From positions 10,264,649-10,328,648 of the forward strand of contig NW_025062477.1 of assembly GCF_000002995.4 (NCBI RefSeq): DNA of 64,000 nucleotides, in the 5' to 3' direction. This DNA is from Brugia malayi (lineage: Eukaryota > Nematoda > Chromadorea > Rhabditida > Onchocercidae). The notes beneath the pieces were generated by a model. The model had not been told where the DNA came from, ran no database searches, and worked only from the letters and a program-made list of their open reading frames with translations. Shown in pieces: positions 1 to 10,930 of the stretch. Positions within the stretch are counted from its first letter, which is position 1, and each line of letters opens with the position of its first letter. The position numbers and the translations under genes are program-made.

Positions 1-234
1 AACACCTTTAAGACCATGAACAATATCTTTGCCTTCAGCTTCAGCTCGAATAACATAAAACTTCCATTCTAAAAATTCCCGTTAACTGTTTAATAACAAA
101 CCAATAATGAATATAACTGAGAGATTATATTACAAATACAGTCACATTTATATTAATCCACTGAATTCCAAATCTAATCAATTTTTTTTTTTGCTGAGTG
201 AAACAAAAAAAAGTAAACATCCTTTTTTTGTATG

Positions 235-265
<31 letters not shown>

Positions 266-995
266 CCAAATCTTTCTTCCTTATTTAAAAAAGAATTCAT
301 TAAAATGCATTTTTTGCTTTATCACTAAATGACTAATAAGATGATATATCTTAAGTATTATGCATATTCAAATGATCATCAGCATTGTATTTATCATTTA
401 TTGCTAACAACTGCTAACATTCGTATTATCATTTATGTTATTATCAATAGTATATTTAATACTTATTAGCATTAGACACTGCTTTTTATTTGCTATTGAA
501 TTTAATTAAAAATTTAAATCTTTATTCTATTATTGAAAGATAATGTTGTGAATAATATTTGAATTTCAAATGTTCTTATCTTTCAATAAACAAACTGAAA
601 AAAAAATTTACATACTTTCAATTTGACGTTTCTTGAAGCATTTTACAGGAAGTAAACCTCTGGTATAAAGGATATGTGATGCAGTAATGAATACCATACG
701 TTGTAGAAATGATCGTGATTTTTCGCCAACCGGTTCATCCGGAAATGTTGCTTCCCACTAAAATAATTTGTACTTTTTCCGGATCTATATTTCTAGAAAT
801 ACTACATTGATGTAGTAGTCATGATAAAAAAAAAAATTAACTGTTTAAACTCACTCACTGTAAATTCAGCTAACGATATATAAATTAATTTAAGGAAAGC
901 TTTCTTTTATATTTATTGCTGATAATTATAACTTGTTAAGAAAAATAACTTACATTTAAGCCTTTTCTCGACCGTTTTTTTTGTATTATTTCCAT
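1..995 (-). CDS. HORMA-domain protein, 5' part only (runs off the left edge)
   Basis: Three exons on the minus strand: 995-954, 757-616 and 68-<1. The start ATG (995-993) lies in an exon preceded by a TTTCAG acceptor, as expected for nematode trans-splicing. The phases agree: exon 2 ends on a single A that joins AA of exon 3 to make Lys. About 84 residues are visible. The N-terminus is basic, followed by a segment reading FITASHILYTRGLLP and then FYVIRAEAEG..GLKG. This pattern (hydrophobic helix, YxRGLxP, then a beta strand of hydrophobic residues) is typical of the first part of the HORMA domain in meiotic axis proteins (HORMAD, HIM-3/HTP families). Such proteins coat meiotic chromosome axes and control pairing, crossover and checkpoint signalling. 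The call rests on this short stretch, so MAD2/REV7-type relatives are possible but less likely. The C-terminus is outside the window. Confidence 0.6.
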
Positions 996-2561
996 TTGAT
1001 CGCACCAGAAATCCTGAAATATAAATTATAAAAGCTGAAATATAAAAGCAGGAAAAAAGACATAGCGAAAATAAAATCAAAAGTGTTACATAACAAAATA
1101 TCCTAAAATACAAATTATCTTTTTTTTTATAATTTTTATAACGCTATCTTCGAGTAACTTCATTTTTTCTGCCATTTTATAATTTAATAATCAATAATAT
1201 AATAATTTCATCTTGAAATTGTTAATTGATATTAATCGACAATCTAAAAACTAATTGCTAATCTAGAACTGTAAATCTGCTATTAACATTTATCATTTTA
1301 AACAAGAATTGTCAGTACTTTAAAGTCAAACAAATCATCAATTAAAATAAAATAATAGTTCTAAATATAAAAATAAATTATATTTAACACAATTTATGAT
1401 TAACAATGCAATCGAGTATTTAATTTCACTCATCGATCAAATTTCGATCAAATAATTTTAATCAAATTTATTAAACTTAAAATTTGAATGTTAACTTCAT
1501 AATAAAACAACTTTAAATGAAAATTTACAAATCGGGAAAGTTTATGAAATTTAATAATTATATTTTAAGAATTACATCTCTATTTTAATAGCTAAATTTC
1601 ATGCAAACAATTCACTTCTGCCTTTATATACCGCACACAGATCCATTCCAAATTAACTTTTATATTTTGCACGTAGCATTACTGTTTCAAATGAGAAATT
1701 GCACGCATGCATTTTTAGATTTTTTTTTTTTGCATTTTTTTTTTTAAATTCCTTAGTAATACCTTTTAAAATTCAACTATTTCAATAATGAAGGTTTGTT
1801 GTTATTATTATGGTGGAACTGATTAATATCATTTAATCAGTTATGAAATTCAAATTTCAATTTAGAAATTTTTAAATTGCTGAGGAATTTTCAAAGATAA
1901 TATGTTTTAATCACACTTTAAATTCGAATTTAAATTTAAGTTCAAATTCGGAATTTTTTAAATACCTTAGAAGTTTAAATCCACGTTCAATTCGAAAAGA
2001 AATTTTTTCTTTCAGCAATTTTTTTAATTTTAGCAATTTCCAAACGATTCCTACTGCTAGCTTATCAGTTGAAATTATATGTAATCAATATAATTTGAAA
2101 TTAAAATTACAAGTCATAAGCTGTGCTAAATTTTATAATTTAAATGGATCAAGTTAGAATTTAAATTATATAATATGATTTTTGCATTATAAATTAAATC
2201 AAATTTTTTGTGCTCAAAAAAATTTACTGTTTAAATTTCAAATTAGCAAACATTCGTAAATTTTTTGATTCAATATTATTCATTAAAATTTATTAGTTAA
2301 ATTTAGTTTCAAAATGCAAAATTAAATGAAACATAGCATTTTCCATTTCATATTTAATCCAAATTCAGCATCAATTAAAATTAAATTTATAAATTTTATC
2401 GAAATAAAACTTAAATGCATGCATAAAACTTATTTAAATGACATATTATTAAAAAGCACAAATATGAATTTAAACGATTAAAGTGATAAAAAGTGATAAA
2501 TTTCCTTTTCATCCAATAAAAATGAAAAATATTTTTTATTAATTAATTTATATCATTCGTA
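996..2561. other. AT-rich intergenic stretch
   Basis: No exon with conserved-looking codons was seen here on either strand. The stretch is extremely AT-rich, with poly(T) runs near 1720-1745. It separates two minus-strand genes and should hold the 3' UTR of the phosphatase at its right end. Confidence 0.6.
2535..2540 (-). terminator. Candidate poly(A) signal of the phosphatase gene
   Basis: Plus-strand TTTATT is AATAAA on the minus strand and lies about 20 nt past the TGA stop at 2562-2564. This is close but usable spacing for a compact 3' UTR. The surroundings are so AT-rich that chance matches are common. Confidence 0.35.
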
Positions 2562-5500
2562 TCATAATAATATTTTATGTGAGCAATTTTCATTCATATC
2601 ATTTTCCAGCTTAATCCAAAGCTTATCGATAATTTGACGTGTTATATGATAACCATTAATACGATCTAATATACAACCCATTTGATAAGTCTAAAAAAAC
2701 AAAATTAAAAATATTTATTTGATATAGTGTAAAGATTTGTAACAAAATAAAATAATCAATTCAAAAAAAAAAAAAGTAAATTTTAATTTATGATTAAATA
2801 TAAATTTCAATGTTATGTATGTATGTACTGGTAAATATTATTATAATATCTATATATAATTTTAAAAATTTTAATCAAATATATTAGTTCAATTTTTGTA
2901 AATAATGAAATAATTCGTTTTTGCTAAAAAAAAATATGAAAAAAAGTAAGGAAAGAGAGGGAGAGAGAAAGTAGAAGAAGAGTAAAAAATTATTGGTATA
3001 GCAGTAAAAATGATTAAAAAAAAAAAAAGAGAAAAGAAAGAAAACAAAAATATAGTTAAAATTATAAAATGAAAATTTTTAATTTTCATTTAATTAACCT
3101 GTTCAGCAATAATTAAATTAATATAAATATATTGCCAGTGATTGATTACAGCACCTGGTCGTTGTTGTCGAATTTTTTCAATTATTGCCTGAAATAATTT
3201 TTTTGTTTAAGTTTGTTTTACCTCTTTTATCAAAAAAAAAAAAAATGAAAAATTTTTTAAAAACTGCAAAAATAATAATTCTTTAAATAATTATACAAAA
3301 ATAAAGATAAATTTTTATTTTTATAAACTAGCAAAATAAAAAATAAAAACTATATTAGTTAATAATATTTAAATTACATTAAAGTTTACTGGATATAATA
3401 ATTTAATTAAGAATAAAATGAATGTGGCTAAAATGATTTATTTATTTCTTTAAAAAAAAAAAAAAAAATTTAAAAAAAAAGCGTTAATTTTAATATTTAT
3501 ATTTCTAATTAGCTTTTTTTTTCAATATATTATTTCCTTTATTTATTTATATATGCTAATTTACTTGTTTGTTTGTTAATTTAAATTATACAAATTATTG
3601 CAATGAAATCATTTGAAGGATTTAATATATTTAATTTAATTGTTAGAATTGCAAAAATTAACACAAATAATTTTGATTAATTTTTTTTTTTTTTTTATTA
3701 ATTTCAAATTCTATTTTGCGACTAATTTATTTCATTTACCTTAACATTTACAGTTTGTAAATTTCTAAGTTGATGCATAGCAAAATCTAATGCAAGAAGA
3801 ACACCTGTACGACCACGACCTGCATGACAATGTATTAATGTTTTATTATCGCTTACCTGTAAATTTATAAGACAAAAAATACTATTTATTAAATGTATTA
3901 AATTTAAAATTAAACATGAAAAATATTATTTATCAATTTGTATTAAATTTAAATTTAAACAGAGATGATACTAATGTTTAGTTAAAATATTCTAGTAATT
4001 AGAATAAAAAAAAAATCTTTTTCTAATTAATTTAATGAACCAAATTAAGAAAAACATTTTCTTATTTTTCTTAATTAAAAAAAAAGAAAAATTTCTTTCT
4101 TTCTTAGTTTTAAAAATTCATTTTTCATTAATTAATATTTTATGTTGTCTATAAATTATAATAACTATTTTTTAATTGAAATATTTATCTAACATATTAT
4201 CACTACTTTATATTTTATATACTTTAATTACAAGTATAAATAAAATAAAAAATAGAAATAACAATTCTTACTACAACTAAAGTAATTATATTTTAGTAAA
4301 AAAAAAAAATATTGCTTTGTTTAACAAATTTTTATATCTCCCAATTAAAAGTAAAACAAAAAATAAAAAATTCTTACTACTAAAACTAAATTTACTTAAA
4401 ATCAGTAATCATTTATCATTATTATTTAATAATAAAGTGAAATGAAACAATAAAATTGCAGTTAATTAATCTAATGCTAATTATTTAATTAATGATAATT
4501 AAAAGAAAAGAAATGATAAATATTGTTTACCATTAAAAATAATTTCAATAATGTATTAGCAGCTTTAGCCAAGGTATTTTCTCTTCCCCAAGGTAATGGC
4601 AAACGTCCATCTGGCCAACGATAATAACATATATGTGTAAGATATCGATCATTTTCATCATTTTTTTGTTTACAATTTTGTATACAAAGTTGTGTTAATC
4701 GATAAACACATTCTTTAGTATTAGTTGCATAATGTTTACAATCTGCCTAATATTATTATATAAATTAATATCTAATTATTTTAAATTTAAAGTTTCTTTT
4801 TAAAGTTTTTTTTTTACTAAAATTTTAAAAAAGCGTTATTAATTTGATTATATATATATGAAATTTAATAAATTTTATTAATTACAATAAAAGTTTAATT
4901 CATTTTATTATGATTATTAATTAATATATAATATTATTAATACAATAAAAGTTTAATTCATTTTAATCTGATTATTAATATTTCTTCTATTAATATTTAT
5001 TTCACATTGTTCATAAGTTTTTTCTGTTGTTTTCTTTATATAAATTTATTTCAATCTTATATTATAATCATTTATATTTATTTTAATCTTATATTTTAAT
5101 CATTTATATTTATTTTAATCCTCCAAACTTATTTAAAAATTTTTTATATTCAATTTTATCCCTTATCATTTGCACATATTTCATTTTTTAACAATACCAT
5201 TATCCGGAATTTATCAATCGTATGCAACTTACCATCATAAAACTATTAATGCAAGTTATTTTAAATGGCATATAATTATATGTTTTGCCATTGATAATAG
5301 GCCAATATTGAATTGTTTCATATTTTTTCTGATATGAATCCGGATAAAGGCATTCCTCATACGGAAAATTCAATGATATTATAGTTTTTACATTTTCCTA
5401 AATACTAGTAATATACAAAAAAATTTTATAAAATTGCTTATTAGAAAAAATTTTTAATTATAGTGTAAAATTTTTTAATTTAATAAATTTTTAAGAAATT

Positions 5501-6829
5501 AAAAATTATGTTTTCTAGTTTTTCAAAATTTTAAAAACTTCATGTAAAATAATTTAATTATTAGGTTTAATAATAATTTAATTATTATTAAAATAATTTT
5601 TTTTTATTACTTTTCTTCTTTCTTTTTTAAATTTATGAAATTTTCAATTTTAAATAAAAATTATATTTGTAAATTACTTATTAATTTTACCTGCCAAACA
5701 AGTGTCCAAAAATCATAAACTGTACCACAATTAGGCCCCGCACATGCGACATATATTTTGCCATCTTCACGTATAACACGTTGCGCATTTACCTGTAAAA
5801 AGAAATAATCCTAAATTATTTTAGAAATATTTGCTCAATTTTTAAAAATATTACTAAAAATTTATATCGAATGCAAATTTCCTTTTTAATCTTTTTTTTT
5901 TTTTTTTTTTTTTTTGAAAATTTTAATCTATTTTTTCTCATTTTATAAATTAGTTAGAAATTTTTGAACATTGCATCAAAAAAAAAAAATTTTTTTTCTT
6001 TTCACTTAAAAATATTTACTAACTAAATAACAATAAGAAAAATTTTCTTTCAAACATATTTGTTTATATTAATTTCTATCATATTCAAATTAAACATTTA
6101 AAATATAATCAAATATAACTTTAAATTTGCTTAAATAAAGTTATTATACACATAAACTTTTCTCTTTTTCTATTAATAAATAAATTTAATTCTTTTTTTT
6201 AAAAAATTTTTTTTTTTTTAGTATTCTATAAATTCTAATAAAGAGAAAAAATAAACACATTTAGGTGAATTTTTAAATATTTTCTCTTTTTTTCTTTAAA
6301 ATTGTTTTTAATCATTTTACTTATGTATAATCTATAAATGATAATTTATTCATTGTTTATTAATTAATTTAAATGTATTTTTTTTACAGTTAAGCTAAAT
6401 TTTAATATAAACATTTCTCTTTTTTTTTAATTGTTTATTATCTAACAAAAGTAAATAATTTATTAATTAATAATAGCACAATTATTTGTGTTATATTTCA
6501 GCATTTTTTAATTAATGCTAAAACGATGAAATTATTGTTTAATTATATTTGCAAAAATTTATTTAATAAATTATTCATTTAATTAATTTAAAAAAAATAA
6601 TATAAAAAAAAAATATATATATATATATATATAATATTAACATTACATTTAATGTGCGTGGAATACAACCATCGATTGAATGTTGAATATATTTAAAAGC
6701 ATTTTGATTAGTATGTTGATTTGATAAGAGCCAATTATTTGTGATATATTTTAACAATCGAAATTCATCGCATAATGATTGATAAATATTTGTTATTGTT
6801 AAATGTTTTGAAAACCAATAATAATCCAT
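2562..6829 (-). CDS. Divergent protein tyrosine phosphatase, PTP domain only
   Basis: Seven exons: 6829-6647, 5792-5691, 5397-5233, 4746-4531, 3856-3740, 3188-3099 and 2690-2562, giving 333 aa. It should remove phosphate from phosphotyrosine in the cytosol. The catalytic P-loop is HCHAGRGRTG (Cys232, Arg238), fitting HC(x)5R. The WPD loop is WPDG with the general acid Asp196, and a Q-loop Gln sits near 280 (INHWQY). An IRQQRP helix follows the P-loop, as in classical PTPs. Departures: ACAGPN replaces the usual TQGP, the P-loop is HAGRG rather than SAGVG, and no KNRYxxxxP phosphotyrosine loop is seen. There is no signal peptide or membrane segment. All exon lengths are multiples of three, so every intron is phase 0. 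The start is the ATG right after an AAAAACAG acceptor, and a further 5' exon cannot be excluded. It resembles the expanded small PTPs of nematodes. The family call is firm; substrate and expression are unknown. Confidence 0.88.
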
Positions 6830-8390
6830 CTGTTTTTAATTTCAATTATAATCAACAATAAATTATTTATTTGCTAAGTTTTATTTTAATTGTATTTATA
6901 GAAAATAAATAAAAAAATTAAAAAAAAAAAAAGAGATAAGTAAAAATGAACAATTAGGCAAATTGCATTTATAACATATTGAAAATTATTTTCAATTTAA
7001 TCATTATGTATTATAGGAATAAAAGAAAAAAAAAAATATTTAAATAAATGAATTATTAGTACAATCCCTACTATAGTAATTTATTTAGTTTTATAAAACT
7101 ACGGATAGGTAAATTTATAAATTTGAATTATTAAACAAATAAATAATTGACTGGACAATCATTTCTCATATGAATATATTATCACCTTCATATCTTTGTG
7201 AATGATTGAATTTGCTTTTCTCCTTTTTATTCCATTTGATTCAGTTTTATTTTCAATCATATTTTCACAATTATTTGCTAAAGAATACAACGAATGATTT
7301 ATGTTATTTAGAAATTTCAAAAATTCAAACAATGTTATAAATTGCTAAAACTTATCATAACTTGAAATAATATTTAATCATAAATTTCTTCTCTTCCGTT
7401 TTCCTCCTTTTTTGTTTTTTTTTTTTTTTCGGAAAAAATAACGTACAAAATTCAATAAGCCGATCGTATGGACTGAATCATTCGTGAATAACTTCATCCA
7501 CATTAAGCTATCCAAATATTTTATATTTGTAGCGATCCTATCACGTAAATATGTAAATTTCATACAATTATTAATTCATTCATTTATTTTCCGGATCACA
7601 ATGAATCGTATGGAACCTTGACTTTATCGATCCGATCACACAAATATGCAAATTTCAGATAATTATTAAATCACTCACTTATTTTTGGAACCACAATGAA
7701 CCATATTAAACCTTTAATTATGTCCACATCTAATATTAAAATTCAAAGAGATAATTTGTTGCTTTAATTATATTGAGATTACAATAGTATTACGTAACTT
7801 GAAGTATTCTAATATTTACTATGCTATCGCGAAAAAAAAAAAACAAAAACAAAAACAAAATCACTCGCTCTATTGACTTTCTATCAATCTTTTACTAAAC
7901 CGATACACTCAAAAACTTTATTTAACAGTAGAATTGCAAAACGACTAAAATTATGCATGAAATTTTACTAACTTTAAGAAAACATAGAAGAATATGAAAT
8001 TTCTATTTATTTTATGAAATGAACACAATACTTAATATACAATGAAAGTCTGATTATAAAAATTAGACCATTCTGGTAGGAATATCTGACAAGAATAGAA
8101 TAGTTTTTGAAGTCACGTTTTCAAAACACTGGTTTATTATTTTTTTTTTTTTTTCTTGGAAAAGCTAAATAATGATTTAGAATGAGATTAGTCACAAAAA
8201 AAAAGCTCATATACAAATCAGATTAAATCAAAAATAACCATAATTTTATTAAAAAAGCTTTCCGATCAAATCAAAACATTACTGTTACTTTACTAATTGA
8301 CTGCTGTTGAAGAAAAAAAAAAAAAAAAAAATGGACTAAATTAGACAAAGTCTGTTCTGGACAGATACGAGAGATCAACATGAACCAATC
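6830..8390. other. Intergenic stretch with a duplicated segment
   Basis: No supported exon. A minus-strand reading frame at 7378-7563 (61 codons) ends in a Lys/Arg run from a poly(T) tract and resembles nothing I recognise. A two-copy 95-bp tandem duplication overlaps its 5' end and is listed separately. Confidence 0.5.
7534..7723. repeat. Two-copy tandem duplication, 95-bp unit
   Basis: The segment beginning GATCC at 7534 recurs at 7629. Shared landmarks keep exactly 95 bp spacing: GATCC (7534/7629) and ATGAA (7601/7696), with similar sequence between, including AAATATGNAAATTTCA and AACCACAATGAA-like stretches. The copies have diverged by scattered substitutions, so the duplication is not recent. 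Confidence 0.8.
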
Positions 8391-10200
8391 TTATGCAACA
8401 TAATCTAATGGTCGGTTAAATCCACCTTTCCTGTTCATATACTGCCGATATCGTCGTGGTTTATTAATTGATACTACACCATCAACATTACCTGGCACCT
8501 GGAATTATCCATATAAATTGAATTAATTGGTACATTGAAAAGACTTTCAATTTTCATTTCAACATAATTCCCACTTATTTAGTACGACTGATAGCAACAT
8601 TATATTTATATAAAAAAATTTGATGAACTGTCATCAAAAGACAAATAGATACCTTTTTATTCTTAGTTGTATCAAAACCTGCAAAACCCATTAATTTAAG
8701 CATGTCTTTGTCGAGTCCTTTCAAAGAATCAACACCAACTGAAAAAAGCAATAAAAACAAAAAGATAAGAAAAATTCTCTCAAATAAAAAAAAAAATCAT
8801 TGCTAACTCAATCAGTAAGGGAACTTCCTGTGGTGATAACCTGGTACTTAATAACGCAGAATCCTTTTCCGTTAAGTATGTCATATGTGACATATGTGAT
8901 GTATGTAACAACACCATCAAGTAAACCGACCAACTAGATGATCGAATTTTTTTTTTTCTTATTTTTTCCTAATGATTGTTATCCAAAAATAGTCCAATCG
9001 AACATAATATTTTCTAGTTGATAAATATTTACCATCTTTCGTTTGTTTTTCCTTTTCTCGATCCCTAAAACAAAAGTAACGCAAGTTTCCCAGAATTTTT
9101 TAAAAATTTATTTTAACCATTTTTCCATCTCAATAACTTACGATAGCAAATAAGTGAATGCTCATTTTGCATATCAAAAAGTGATTCCTATTATTCAAAA
9201 AATATGGTATAATGTAGCGAATGGACGATGAAAAAGAAATTCAAACCAAAAACTATATTTGACCTTTTACTATATATTGATAAAACCAAAGAGATGTTAA
9301 TTTCACAAAGTTTATAAAGATTCGTCAAAATCACCTTCGTGATCTCTCCTCATTACCATATCGCCTTCTTTCATCCACTCGTTCACGGCTTCTACTTCGA
9401 CTTCGTCTACGATCTACGGGGCTTCGTGATCGACGGCGTTCCTAAAAATGAAATTTGATAATTAAAGTTTTTTGATCGAACGAACTGCAATTTAACGTTA
9501 AAAACTATAAAATAAACACCTGAAACTATTTTTCTCGAATAAACTCCAATAGTTATGAAAGCGATAAAAAACTTACAAAACAAATAATTAAATTCTAAAA
9601 CTTGCATACTTGGCTACGACGACGTGAACGATCTTTATCAACAATTCGAGTCCGACCAGCAGAACGTGATCGTGACCTACGTCGTCTTTCACGTTCTCTT
9701 TCTGCAAAAAAGTACGAGTTTTACTGAAAATTATGCAAATTAAATGCACAAATTTAAAATGCCATAAAACTATGCTAAAGCTAATCAATTAAACTGTACT
9801 GAAGTAAAAATTACGACGAATGATATCATTTCAATCAGTAATCTTAACTTTTGTCAAGTTAGAATTAATAAGAACTACAGTGCCAAACATTTATTGATTA
9901 TTTAATAATAGCAGGAAAATTATTATTTAGGTAGAGAGGCATTATTAATTGAATGACACAAACATAACAATTTCAATAATCTTCTTCAAAATGTTTTTCT
10001 TCTAAAAGAAAAAGATAGAGAGAGAAATAAAAAAAAGAAAAAGAAAGACTGACAATTAACATTTACATAAATTCAAAGCAAATGTTTCCTCCATGATAAG
10101 TCATATCAATGGAAATTTATCAATATCATTTGCTAATAAATTTAAATATTTCAAATAAATTAAAACACTTACCTCTGCTTCTGCTTCGTTCTCGTACCAT
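8391..10200 (-). CDS. SNRNP27: U4/U6.U5 tri-snRNP 27 kDa protein (SNRNP27)
   Basis: Six exons: 10200-10173, 9701-9610, 9441-9335, 9064-9033, 8738-8653 and 8498-8391, giving 150 aa, close to the 155 aa of the human protein. The N-terminal half is an RS-type domain of Arg/Ser/Glu dipeptides (about 1-85). The C-terminal 60 residues are the conserved core: KLMGFAGFDTTKNKK, then RRYRQYMNRKGGFNRPLDYVA at the very end, almost identical to the vertebrate sequence. The protein belongs to the spliceosomal tri-snRNP, acts in the nucleus before and during activation, and in C. elegans (snrp-27) affects 5' splice-site choice. The start ATG opens the RS domain and is the only reasonable one. USP48 begins 730 bp away on the other strand, so the two genes may share a promoter region. 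Confidence 0.95.
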
Positions 10201-10930
10201 TTTAGCTATTATACTTTGATATCTTAGATGATTAATTCAATGAAAGAAATAAACAAAACGCAAACACAAACATAAACAACGATGGCATTTGATCGAATTG
10301 TCAAACAAATAGGATGAGAATTTTGCATAAAGCGAATCTTTCTAAGACATATTTCATCTAAAGAAGCTAAATTTGTGAATGATAAACTGATAATTATGAT
10401 AATCAATTGATATGAGAACAGAAGGGTTAGGTTAGATGGTGATGTAATTAAAGGGATAATAAACTGAATGAAATATTATTAATGTGAAGTAATATACGTT
10501 TGTTTTTTTGTCTTTTTTTTTGCGCTTAGATTTACTTGTTAAAGTTATTTGTTGAGAAAAAATGAATTTGTTAGGAGATTACAAAATAACTTCAAAAAAA
10601 TTACATAATTTGTATTAGCTATGACTTCATTAAGCATTTATTTTGCATTATAGCTTTTATAATGTAACTTTTAAAATTTAGAACGCATTACAACTGTATC
10701 TTTTTTTATTGTGGGAAAGTCAGTTAATGAACATTAATACATTAGTTCATTAGTTTGCTAGTTTTTTTTTTTTTTTTTAATTTTAAGTGTGCATAAATTA
10801 GAACTGTTCCTTTTTAGAAGAAAAGTTTGCTAAAAAGTTATAAAAGTTTCTAGAACTGAAATACATTTAATATGACTGATGTTTGCTGTACCAATAATAT
10901 TCTGAAAAAAAGTTAAATCGTGGGGAAATA
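10201..10930. promoter_or_regulatory. Divergent intergenic region between SNRNP27 and USP48
   Basis: The two genes are transcribed away from each other across this 730 bp. No TATA box or known factor site is convincing; poly(T) runs occur near 10505-10520 and 10760-10780. Shared promoter activity is inferred from layout only. Confidence 0.4.

Noticed and set aside
7378..7563. Minus-strand 61-codon frame as a 5' exon of the phosphatase
   Set aside because: It ends in a Lys/Arg run made by a poly(T) tract, matches no PTP N-terminus, overlaps the 95-bp duplication, and has no clear donor in phase with the exon at 6829.
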